8,426 nt of DNA from JBOGZI01 sp050697275. GTDB lineage: Bacteria; Actinomycetota; Thermoleophilia; Solirubrobacterales; 70-9. The stretch's first letter is position 1. The number at the start of each line of letters is the position of its first letter. The position numbers were made by a program, and so were the translations under genes. A model generated the notes under the pieces. The model saw nothing but the letters and a program-made list of their open reading frames with translations. It was not told the origin of the DNA and made no database searches. Below are positions 1-5,745 of the stretch, piece after piece. Location: NCBI GenBank assembly GCA_050697275.1, contig JBOGZI010000228.1:1-8426 (forward strand), given 5' to 3'.

Positions 1-2
1 GG

Positions 3-473
3 GCGTGGTGGTCGGAGGGGCCGACCTGGCTGCGGGAGGTGCTGCGCGCGGCGGGGACCGAGGGCATCCGGCTGCTCACCCTGCCCCACGCCCTGCAGGA
101 GCACGAGCCGGAGGAGCGCCCGGTGCGCGAGTCCAGCTGGGGGCAGGGGAAGACGCTCGAGACCTGGGACTCGCCCCCCGTCGCCGACCTCGTCTGGGGG
201 GCGAGGAGGCTCGAGCTGCGCCTGCTGCGGGGGCTCCGGGAGAGGAGCCTTGAGCCGGCCGCCGCCGCGCGCGCCGCGCGTGAGCTGCTCGCCGTCCAGT
301 CCAGCGACTGGGCCTTCATGGACCACCGCGGCCAGGCGGGCGACTATCCCTTCGGCCGCGTCTTGGGCCATGCGGAGGCGATGCTGGAGGCCATAGAATC
401 GGACGCGGCTCCGGAGCCGGGCATGCGCAACCTCGCCCCCGACCTCCGCCTGGCGCCGCTGCTGGAGCCCTGA
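3..473 (+). CDS. GH57/DUF1957-type 1,4-alpha-glucan branching enzyme, C-terminal part
   Basis: Partial gene, cut by the left edge; 156 codons remain in frame 3. The first residues read AWWSEGPTWLREV, matching the family segment (typically HWW-EGP-WL) that lies just after the catalytic Asp of GH57 branching enzymes, so the catalytic TIM barrel is mostly outside the window. What remains is the helical C-terminal region, including SSWGQGKTLETWD and the QSSDWAFM motif (from base 297) characteristic of DUF1957/GH57 branching enzymes. The family creates alpha-1,6 branches in alpha-1,4-glucans in the cytoplasm. The stop is 17 bases before the downstream GT4 glycosyltransferase, a likely polymer-elongating partner. 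An apparent GTG start at 39 is internal, because the homologous frame continues to the edge. Family assignment is firm; the exact product (glycogen-like or methylglucose polysaccharide) is inference. Confidence 0.85.
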   Translation, partial: AWWSEGPTWLREVLRAAGTEGIRLLTLPHALQEHEPEERPVRESSWGQGKTLETWDSPPVADLVWGARRLELRLLRGLRERSLEPAAAARAARELLAVQSSDWAFMDHRGQAGDYPFGRVLGHAEAMLEAIESDAAPEPGMRNLAPDLRLAPLLEP

Positions 474-480
474 AGGGAGG
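474..480 (+). promoter_or_regulatory. Ribosome binding site of the GT4 gene
   Basis: AAGGGAGG-like purine run directly after the branching-enzyme stop codon and 10 bases before the ATG at 491. It supports the chosen start and indicates translation from a shared transcript. Confidence 0.6.
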
Positions 481-490
481 ACCGCCTTCG

Positions 491-1696
491 ATGACCACGC
501 CTCGAGTCCTAGTGCTCTCCTGGGAGTACCCGCCGCTGATCGAGGGCGGCCTGGCTCGCGTGGTCCGCAAGCAGGCCGAGGGGCTGGTCGAGCTGGGCAC
601 CGAGGTGCACGTGCTGACCCGCGGCGGCGAGGAGTCCCCTGCGGAGGAGGAGGTGGCCGGGGTCCACGTCCACCGCGTCCGCGAGCCCACCCGCCCCGCC
701 GAGCTCAACGAGTTCGTCGCCTGGGTTGAGCGGATGAACTCCGACATGCTCGCCGCGGGCGTGGAGCTGGGCGACCGCCTCGACTTCGACGTCGTGCACG
801 GTCACGATTGGCTGGTCGCCAACGCCTGCGACCACCTCGCGAAGCGCTTCGGGGCGCCGCTCATCACCACCATCCACGCCACCGAGTACGGTCGCCATCA
901 GGGCTGGGTCAACAAGCACCCGCAGACCTACATCCATGGGGTGGAGCGCTGGATCACCAACCGCTCCGACCGGGTGCTCGCCTGCTCGACCTTCATGCGC
1001 GAGCAGATCGTCGACATCTTCGGCGTCGACCCCGACCGGGTCGAGGTGATCCCGAACGGGATCGACCCCGAGGACCTGCAGCCCCAGGACGACGAGGAGC
1101 TGCGCCGGCTGCGCGCCCAGTTCGCCGAGCCCGAGCAGTCGCTGGTCCTGCTGGTCGGCCGGCTCGTCTACGAGAAGGGCTTCCAGATCGCGCTGGAGGC
1201 GCTGCCGGCGATCATCGAGCGCCTCCCCGACACACGCTTCGTGGTCGCCGGCTCCGGCACCCACGAGGAGGAGCTCCGACGCCAGGCCGAGGAGCTCGGC
1301 CTGATGGAGCACGGCACCTTCGTCGGCTGGATCGGCGACGACGTCCTGCACTCGCTCTACCGCATCGCGGACGTCTGCGTGGTGCCCTCGATCTACGAGC
1401 CCTTCGGCCTGGTGGCGCTGGAGGCGATGGCCTCGAGCTGCCCCTGCATTGTCGCCGACACCGGCGGGCTGCGCGAGGTGGTGCCCCACGACGAGGTCGG
1501 GCTGCGCTTTCGTGCACGCGACCCGGAGTCGCTCGCGGAGATGACCGTGCGGATGCTCGACGACGCCGAGCTCTGCAGGCGGCTCACCGCGGAGGCTTTC
1601 GAGCACCTGCGTAGCTTCGACTGGGGCGACGTGGCCGAGCGCACGGCCGCGATCTACGCCGAGCTCTCCGGCACCCCCGCATCGGCGAGGGGCTGA
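491..1696 (+). CDS. GT4 family glycosyltransferase (glycogen synthase-like, Rv3032-like)
   Basis: 401-residue cytoplasmic GT-B glycosyltransferase of family GT4. Visible motifs: N-terminal SWEYPPLIEGGLARVV (residues 10-25), the glycine-rich loop seen in glycogen synthase-like enzymes; HGHDWLVA (103-110); TTIHATEYGRHQGW (126-139); the donor-binding GRLVYEKG (223-230; R224, K229); and the EX7E motif in YEPFGLVALE (E303, E311). Length matches mycobacterial Rv3032 (about 414 residues), an alpha-1,4-glucosyltransferase for methylglucose lipopolysaccharide and glycogen-like glucan, and the sequence resembles it along its length. Adjacency to a GH57 branching enzyme reproduces the Rv3031-Rv3032 arrangement. 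Known of the family: retaining transfer from a nucleotide or nucleoside-diphosphate sugar. Inferred: elongation of an intracellular alpha-glucan. The start has a good ribosome binding site. A sucrose- or lipid-directed GT4 is less likely given the neighbour. Confidence 0.88.
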   Translation: MTTPRVLVLSWEYPPLIEGGLARVVRKQAEGLVELGTEVHVLTRGGEESPAEEEVAGVHVHRVREPTRPAELNEFVAWVERMNSDMLAAGVELGDRLDFDVVHGHDWLVANACDHLAKRFGAPLITTIHATEYGRHQGWVNKHPQTYIHGVERWITNRSDRVLACSTFMREQIVDIFGVDPDRVEVIPNGIDPEDLQPQDDEELRRLRAQFAEPEQSLVLLVGRLVYEKGFQIALEALPAIIERLPDTRFVVAGSGTHEEELRRQAEELGLMEHGTFVGWIGDDVLHSLYRIADVCVVPSIYEPFGLVALEAMASSCPCIVADTGGLREVVPHDEVGLRFRARDPESLAEMTVRMLDDAELCRRLTAEAFEHLRSFDWGDVAERTAAIYAELSGTPASARG

Positions 1697-1944
1697 TGAG
1701 CCGCCTGCCGGAAGGACGCCGGGAGGTCTATCCCTCCAAGCGGGCGGCGGGGGATCGGAAGGGACCGGACTTCGGCCCGGGTCTGAACGTGAGCGTGCCG
1801 ATCTCCTTCGGCCTGCCGCTGATCGTGATCGGGCTGTTCATGGGGATCACGGGCGCGACCAGGGACCAGCTGCTGCTGCTCGTCCCCGGTGCGATCGCCT
1901 TCATGCTCGGGATCGCGCTGTTCGCCTCCGGCAAGCGCCTCTAG
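1696..1944 (+). CDS. Small two-helix membrane protein
   Basis: 82-residue protein. Its ATG overlaps the preceding TGA by one base (TGATG), with a GAGGGG-like site just upstream in the end of the GT4 gene, so it is probably translationally coupled. Residues 1-30 are polar and basic (MSRLPEGRRE...), then come two hydrophobic segments at about 34-53 (VPISFGLPLIVIGLFMGITG) and 59-77, ending SGKRL. This predicts a hairpin in the cytoplasmic membrane, probably with both termini inside. I do not recognise a family. Its place at the end of a glucan-synthesis operon hints at a membrane role there, but nothing in the sequence proves it. Its TAG stop overlaps the TAG stop of the opposing gene within CTAG. 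Confidence 0.7.
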   Translation: MSRLPEGRREVYPSKRAAGDRKGPDFGPGLNVSVPISFGLPLIVIGLFMGITGATRDQLLLLVPGAIAFMLGIALFASGKRL

Positions 1945-3428
1945 CGCCGCTTCTTCCCCTTCCTCTTCCCCTTCCCCTTCTTCTTTCCCTTCTTGCGCTT
2001 CGCGCAGCCCTTCTTCTTCTTGGTCTTCTTCTTCTTCTTCTTGGCGGCGGCCGCCTTCTTCGTGCCCCGCCTGCCCCTCTTCTTGCCCTTCTTCTTGCCC
2101 TTCTTCTTGCCCTTCGTCACCTTGCACTTCCGCGCCGGCACGCAGCCCTCGACCGCCGCCGGAGTGGTTCCGGAGCTGCTCGCGCCGCTGTGGGAGATGA
2201 AGCCCGTGTAGAACGTCGCGGAGGGCGGCAGGCAGACGTCCCGGTTGGCGATCAGCAATCCACCGGCGCCGCCGCTGAAGCGCAGCTCGAAGTTGGAGAT
2301 CGGGATGTCGGGGAGCCCGGCGAAGGTGGTCGAGTTGTCGAACCCGAGGGCACCGGTCAGCAGGAGCCGCAGGGGGCCGCTGAGATCGAGCCCGATCTTC
2401 GCGAGCGCGCCCGGGTTGTCCACCAGCAGGACCGGGCCGCTGAGCGCCTGGCTGAGCAGCGGTGAGGTCGCGGTCGCGGTGCCGACCACGCTGGACGCCG
2501 GGCAGCTTCCGGCCTGGAAGTTCGGAATCGGGCAGACCTCGCCCGGCACGATCTGACCGAGGTCGGCGCCGAAGTCGCCCGGGACCAGCACGACCGCGTT
2601 CCGGAGCCCCGCCTCGCCGTTGTCCTGCGCGATCGCGGTGCTGAGCGTGGGCTTCTGACCCTTGGCGAACGCTCCCGGAACCGTCACCTTCGCGCTGAAG
2701 CTGGGCGAGAAGGGAAGGGCCCCGCAGTTGGTGGGCGTGAACGTGTCGCCGCCGCCGGCGACGCTGCCCGGCGACGCATAGGAGTTGGCCGTGATCGTGG
2801 TGGTGGCCACGGCGCAGGAGGTGGGGTTGCGGGCGAAGGGCTGACCGCCCACGCTGCCCTCCAGCGCCACCGTCATCCCGGTGATCTGGATCGGGGCCCC
2901 GACCCCCAACGTGGTGTTGGCGGTGTTCGGGGTGTCGTTGATCACCGAATCCAGCCCGAAGTCAGGCCGAAGCTCGGCGCCCGACTGGATGATGATGTTC
3001 TCTAGCAGCACGCCACCGAGCGGCGGCACCAGCACGATGCCGAAGCGGGCGGGCTCGCCGGGCCGCGGCACCAGGTTGTAGAGGTTGCCCGTGACCGTCT
3101 GGGGAACGATCCCGAGCACGGTGAGCTCGGTGGTGAGATCGCCGACGTCGCTCGCCGCCGGACAGGCGTTGGCGTTGAGCTGCGCGACGGTGCACTGCGG
3201 CGGGCCGGTCGGATTCGCGACCATTCCCGGCGGCAGGCCGATCCGGAGGTCCTGCACCTGGTCGCCGGCCTCGCCGAAGGTGACGGAGATGGTGAAGTCG
3301 CTGTTGGCCCCGGCCTGGGGGTTCGTCGGCTGCGCCGAGAAGCTGGAGACCGTCAGCGCATGGGCGGAAGCTGGAATCGCCAGGGCGCCGATGGCGATCG
3401 CGAGAGAAAGAACCGTCCGTGGCCTCAT
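1941..3428 (-). CDS. Exported two-repeat protein with lysine-rich C-terminal tail
   Basis: 495 residues. A clear signal peptide (MRPRTVLSLAIAIGALAIPASAHA, cleavage about residue 24) is followed by a beta-rich, Gly/Pro/Thr-rich body. Two similar modules are visible. In the first, C79 and C89 are ten apart within C-x9-CPAASDVG, then C205 and C235 are thirty apart. In the second, C299 and C309 are ten apart within C-x9-CPASSVVG, then C399 and C429 are thirty apart. The last 60 residues hold about 33 Lys and 7 Arg with KKKG repeats, plus C435 and C475. The modules resemble repetitive exported proteins I associate with Thermoleophilia; no function is established. The polybasic tail could bind anionic cell-wall polymers (inference). 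No sortase motif or C-terminal membrane helix is seen. The ATG is preceded by a GGGGGG purine run at a plausible spacing. Confidence 0.85.
   Translation of the reverse strand: MRPRTVLSLAIAIGALAIPASAHALTVSSFSAQPTNPQAGANSDFTISVTFGEAGDQVQDLRIGLPPGMVANPTGPPQCTVAQLNANACPAASDVGDLTTELTVLGIVPQTVTGNLYNLVPRPGEPARFGIVLVPPLGGVLLENIIIQSGAELRPDFGLDSVINDTPNTANTTLGVGAPIQITGMTVALEGSVGGQPFARNPTSCAVATTTITANSYASPGSVAGGGDTFTPTNCGALPFSPSFSAKVTVPGAFAKGQKPTLSTAIAQDNGEAGLRNAVVLVPGDFGADLGQIVPGEVCPIPNFQAGSCPASSVVGTATATSPLLSQALSGPVLLVDNPGALAKIGLDLSGPLRLLLTGALGFDNSTTFAGLPDIPISNFELRFSGGAGGLLIANRDVCLPPSATFYTGFISHSGASSSGTTPAAVEGCVPARKCKVTKGKKKGKKKGKKRGRRGTKKAAAAKKKKKKTKKKKGCAKRKKGKKKGKGKRKGKKRR
1950..2042. repeat. Polypyrimidine/polypurine tract encoding the lysine-rich tail
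   Basis: On the plus strand bases 1950-1994 are 45 consecutive pyrimidines, and 2024-2042 are another 19 (CTT repeats). They arise from AAG codons of the minus-strand exported-protein gene. The plus-strand RNA here is C/U-rich and nearly G-free, which resembles a Rho-loading (rut-like) region for the operon that ends at 1944. Confidence 0.6.
2078..2115 (-). repeat. 12-base tandem repeat encoding KKKG units
   Basis: Three near-exact 12-base units (CTTCTTCTTGCC on the plus strand) encode successive Lys-Lys-Lys-Gly units at the start of the basic tail. Likely variable in copy number through slippage. Confidence 0.7.
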
Positions 3429-3473
3429 GCTTCAACCCCCCAAATTTCAGTTAGGCGTCATGCCCGAAATCCG

Positions 3474-3479
3474 AGTATA
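3474..3479 (-). promoter_or_regulatory. Possible -10 box of the exported-protein gene
   Basis: Minus-strand TATACT lies about 45 bases before the ATG at 3428, which would give a leader of roughly 39 bases containing the purine-rich ribosome binding site. No convincing -35 is seen at the usual distance; that position falls in the alternating CG palindrome at 3492-3505. The call rests on one hexamer standing out in otherwise GC-rich DNA. Confidence 0.35.
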
Positions 3480-3491
3480 TGCACAGTCCAC

Positions 3492-3505
3492 CGGCGCGCG
3501 CGCCG
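3492..3505. repeat. 14-bp perfect palindrome of alternating CG
   Basis: CGGCGCGCGCGCCG is self-complementary over all 14 bases. It sits in the gap between the acyltransferase stop (3545) and the exported-protein start (3428), where a -35 element for the latter would be expected. It could be a regulator site, but alternating CG runs arise easily at this base composition. Confidence 0.3.
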
Positions 3506-3544
3506 ATCTGGCCAAGCGGAGCGCGCGGCGATTGGCTTCGCCAG

Positions 3545-4189
3545 TCAGGGGCGCTCGAGCACGCCCTCGCCCTCGGGCTCGACCGGGTCGGGCCAGCGCA
3601 ACCGCTCCGGCGGCTCCCGCATCCGGATCACCCGGGCGGGGACGCCGCCGACAACCGCGTTCGCCGGCACGTCCTTGGTGACAACCGTGTTGCTGCCGAC
3701 GATCGAGTTGTCCCCGACCCGCACTCCGCGCAGGAAGCAGGCGTTGTAGCCGACCCAGACGTTCGAGCCGACGATCGTCTCGCGCTTGTAGATCCCCTGC
3801 TGCCGGATCGGCCGATCCACCTCGACCACGCCGTGGTCGAAGTCGATGAACATCGCCCGGTCGGCGATCACGCACTGCTGGCCGATCCGTACCCGCCTGT
3901 AGGCGGAGACCGTGCACTCCTGCCCGAAGACCGTCTTGGCGCCGATCTCGACCACGCCCTCGTGAACGCGGATCTTGGTGCCGTCGCCGATCCAGCTGAA
4001 GCGCCCGAAGCGGATCTCGGCGCCCTTGGCGATCTGGAGCTGGAGGTGCTTGCCAAAGAAGACCGGTCCCTCGGTCTTCCAGCGCCAGCCGGCTGGGGTG
4101 ACCAGCCGCCGCCAGCAGTAGCGCCAGAGCAGCCGCGCGTAGCGCAGGTTGAGCATCCCGTTCCGCCGCAGAAATCGAAGTAGCCGCAC
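3545..4189 (-). CDS. Hexapeptide-repeat (left-handed beta-helix) acyltransferase
   Basis: 214-residue protein of the LbH acyltransferase superfamily (maltose/galactoside O-acetyltransferase or WbbJ-like). After a basic, amphipathic N-terminus (residues 1-40), imperfect hexapeptide turns run from about 50 to 175 (EIGAKTVFGQECTV, RIGQQCVIAD, TIVGSNVWVGYNACFLRGVRVGDNSIVGSNTVVT in pieces). The probable catalytic histidine is H119 in FIDFDHG. The classical ending VPANAVVGGVPARVIR (about 175-189) is followed by a short acidic/proline tail. Such enzymes form trimers and transfer acetyl or other acyl groups from acyl-CoA to sugars or lipids, often for surface polysaccharides; the acceptor cannot be read here. 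The start is GTG at 4189; an ATG at residue 12 is an alternative. It lies upstream of the exported-protein gene on the same strand, but the 116-base gap suggests a separate promoter for that gene. Confidence 0.85.
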   Translation of the reverse strand: MRLLRFLRRNGMLNLRYARLLWRYCWRRLVTPAGWRWKTEGPVFFGKHLQLQIAKGAEIRFGRFSWIGDGTKIRVHEGVVEIGAKTVFGQECTVSAYRRVRIGQQCVIADRAMFIDFDHGVVEVDRPIRQQGIYKRETIVGSNVWVGYNACFLRGVRVGDNSIVGSNTVVTKDVPANAVVGGVPARVIRMREPPERLRWPDPVEPEGEGVLERP

Positions 4190-4197
4190 GGCGGCGG

Positions 4198-4203
4198 ATC
4201 ATA
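4198..4203 (-). promoter_or_regulatory. Possible -10 box of the acyltransferase gene
   Basis: Minus-strand TATGAT lies 8 bases before the GTG start, which would place transcription at or within a few bases of the start codon (near-leaderless mRNA, common in actinobacteria). No -35 consensus is visible. Confidence 0.35.
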
Positions 4204-4223
4204 GGTTCGCCGGACCCCACATC

Positions 4224-4229
4224 TAGACT
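4224..4229 (+). promoter_or_regulatory. Possible -10 box of the MeaB gene
   Basis: TAGACT fits TANNNT and ends 9 bases before the ATG at 4239. No Shine-Dalgarno sequence is visible upstream of that ATG, so a leaderless or near-leaderless transcript is plausible. It shares a 49-base divergent gap with the acyltransferase promoter. Confidence 0.3.
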
Positions 4230-4238
4230 CCGGCCCCG

Positions 4239-5195
4239 ATGGCCAAGGCCGCCGAGAAGACCGGCTCGCTCGCCGAGCGCCTGCTCGCCGGGGACAAGCG
4301 CGCTCTGGCGCAGGGAATCTCGCTGATCGAAAACGACGATCCGGCCGGCTGGGAGCTGGTGCGGGAGGTCTATCCCCGCACCGGGAAGGCGCGGATCGTC
4401 GGTCTGACCGGCCCGCCCGGAGTGGGCAAGAGCACCCTGATCAGCGCGCTCACCGGCGAGTTGCGGAAGGCGGATCGCGACGTGGCCGTGCTCTCGATCG
4501 ATCCCTCGAGTCCGTTCACCCGCGGCGCGCTGCTCGGCGACCGCATCCGCCTCTCCGAGCACTTCCTCGACAAAGGGGTCTTCATCCGCTCGATGGCGAG
4601 CCGAGGCGCCCTCGGCGGCCTCTCCGAGGCCACCCTGCAGGCGGCGCTGCTGATGGACGCCTCCGGCAAGGACGACGTCATGATCGAGACGGTCGGGGTC
4701 GGCCAAGCGGAGATCGACATCGTCGATCACGGTGACACCGTGGTGCTGGTGCTGCAGCCGGGCTCGGGCGACTCGATCCAGGCGCTGAAGGCGGGGGTGA
4801 TGGAGATCCCGGACCTGATCGTGGTCAACAAGGCCGACCACCCGATGACGGACACGATGGTCCGGGAAATCCGCGGCGTGCTCTCGCTCGGCCCGAGCGG
4901 CACCTGGAAGGTGCCGATCCTGCGCACCGAGGCGGCCAAGGGGGAGGGGTTCGCCGAGCTGGCCGAGAAGATCACCGAGCACGGCGCGCACATCGAGGCC
5001 GAGGGAACGCTGGACAAGCGTCGCGCCAGGAACCTCCGGAACGAGGTCCTGGAGCTGGCGGCCGCCCGGCTCCGCCGCGGCCTCGAGGCCCGGGTCGCCG
5101 ACGACCCGGAGGTGGCGAAGCTGCTCGAGCAGGTGGTGAGGCGCGAGCTCGATCCTGCCAGCGCCGCCACCGAGCTGCTCGAGCGCGATGGCTGA
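4239..5195 (+). CDS. meaB: MeaB/ArgK-type GTPase, methylmalonyl-CoA mutase chaperone
   Basis: 318-residue G3E-class P-loop GTPase of the MeaB/ArgK (LAO/AO transport ATPase) family. Visible: Walker A GPPGVGKST (58-66); the family signature DPSSPFTRGALLGDRIR (88-104), containing Mg/GTP and switch residues; SMASRGALGGLSEAT (about 108-122); ETVGVGQAE (150-158); and the guanine-specificity motif NKAD (197-200). The C-terminal helical arm (about 255-318) is the dimerisation region. Known function: loads and protects adenosylcobalamin on methylmalonyl-CoA mutase or related acyl-CoA mutases (ethylmalonyl-, isobutyryl-CoA) in the cytoplasm, using GTP. The older name ArgK, arginine transport kinase, is a misnomer. 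No mutase gene is in the window, so the client is unknown. The stop overlaps the next gene by 8 bases. Confidence 0.93.
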   Translation: MAKAAEKTGSLAERLLAGDKRALAQGISLIENDDPAGWELVREVYPRTGKARIVGLTGPPGVGKSTLISALTGELRKADRDVAVLSIDPSSPFTRGALLGDRIRLSEHFLDKGVFIRSMASRGALGGLSEATLQAALLMDASGKDDVMIETVGVGQAEIDIVDHGDTVVLVLQPGSGDSIQALKAGVMEIPDLIVVNKADHPMTDTMVREIRGVLSLGPSGTWKVPILRTEAAKGEGFAELAEKITEHGAHIEAEGTLDKRRARNLRNEVLELAAARLRRGLEARVADDPEVAKLLEQVVRRELDPASAATELLERDG

Positions 5196-5625
5196 GGCGG
5201 CCGCCCCGGCCCGGCCTGACTTCCCCTCGCTGGAAGAGGCGGTCCGCTGGATCGGAGTGCGGATCGACGGCCGGGGCGAGCGCGGCCTCGGCAGGCTGGC
5301 CGGGCTACACGTGGACGCCGAGGGCGGCGGGCCCCGCTGGGCGGTGATCCGGCTCGGCCCGATCAAGGGCTGCACGGCGATCCCCTTCGCGCACGTCGTC
5401 GAGGGCGCCGGTCGCCTCTGGGCCGCCTATGAGCGCGACCGGGTTCGCTCTGCGCCGCGAGTCAAGCCGGACGAGGCACTCACCGCCCTGCAGGAGCTCG
5501 AACTCTGCGCCCACTGGGCGATTCGCGAGGGCAAGGACCGCGCCGCCGAGGTCGCCGGGCGCGACGCCGGCGAGATCAGCGCCGTCCCCGCCGAGAACGT
5601 CAGCGCCGGGGCCCTTGTCGACTAG
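5188..5625 (+). CDS. PRC-barrel-like small protein
   Basis: 145-residue soluble protein starting inside the MeaB gene (8-base overlap), so probably cotranslated with it. Residues about 20-90 match the PRC-barrel pattern: IGVRIDGRGERGLGRLAGLH, then a beta segment PRWAVIRLG, then IPFAHVVEGAGRLWAAY and a closing VRSAP. PRC-barrel domains are small beta barrels in RimM, photosynthetic reaction centre subunit H and many actinobacterial stress or envelope proteins; they mostly bind other proteins or RNA. Residues 95-145 form a helix (DEALTALQELELCAHWAIREGKDRAAEVAG) and an acidic tail. No signal peptide or membrane helix is seen. Whether it assists MeaB or a mutase is inference from overlap only. 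The family call is by pattern and moderately secure; the gene itself is well supported by coupling and by neighbouring codon use. Confidence 0.72.
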   Translation: MAEAAAPARPDFPSLEEAVRWIGVRIDGRGERGLGRLAGLHVDAEGGGPRWAVIRLGPIKGCTAIPFAHVVEGAGRLWAAYERDRVRSAPRVKPDEALTALQELELCAHWAIREGKDRAAEVAGRDAGEISAVPAENVSAGALVD

Positions 5626-5691
5626 CGGCTCGCGGATCCACTGGCGAAGGTGAGCAGTCGAGCTCCGGCTCGCGGGCGGTCGATTTTCGCG

Positions 5692-5697
5692 TACAGT
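5692..5697 (+). promoter_or_regulatory. Possible -10 box of the collagen-like gene
   Basis: TACAGT lies in the 104-base gap after the PRC-barrel gene, about 33 bases before the ATG at 5730. It would give a short leader that includes the strong ribosome binding site at 5718. No good -35 is seen, so support is weak. Confidence 0.3.
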
Positions 5698-5717
5698 GAG
5701 CCGCGGGGGGTCTACTC

Positions 5718-5724
5718 GAGGAGG
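5718..5724 (+). promoter_or_regulatory. Strong ribosome binding site (GAGGAGG) before ATG 5730
   Basis: GAGGAGG is followed by a 5-base spacer and ATG at 5730. This is the best Shine-Dalgarno site in the region. The ATG opens MLRKLRANLGRQSPALV, the expected N-terminus of this exported family, but in a frame that differs from the rest of the protein. It therefore decides the original start and exposes the frameshift near 5781. Confidence 0.65.
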
Positions 5725-5745
5725 TTGCCATGCTTCGGAAGCTGC

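Noticed and set aside
39..473. GTG at 39 as the true start of the first gene.
   Set aside because: Residues before it (AWWSEGPTWLREV) match the conserved GH57 segment, so the gene enters from outside the window.
509..1606. 365-residue minus-strand open frame opposite the GT4 gene.
   Set aside because: High-GC shadow: the Leu/Val/Gly/Asp-rich translation shows no recognisable motif, while the plus strand encodes all the GT4 motifs.
1654..2127. Glu/Gln-rich 157-residue minus-strand frame resembling an acidic repeat protein.
   Set aside because: It is the frame-shifted reading of the lysine-tail AAG repeats and runs across two other well-supported genes.
1889..2211. Ser/Pro-rich and Phe-rich plus-strand frames over the pyrimidine tract.
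   Set aside because: They are antisense readings of the lysine-rich tail; no ribosome binding site and no plausible protein.
3447..5375. 642-residue minus-strand open frame.
   Set aside because: It crosses the acyltransferase gene in another frame and the MeaB gene in antisense; composition is typical of GC shadows and no domain is seen.
5650..5745. GTG 5650 as the start of the collagen-like protein.
   Set aside because: It has no usable ribosome binding site, would put 44 polar residues ahead of the signal segment, and overlaps the likely promoter and the strong ribosome binding site at 5718.
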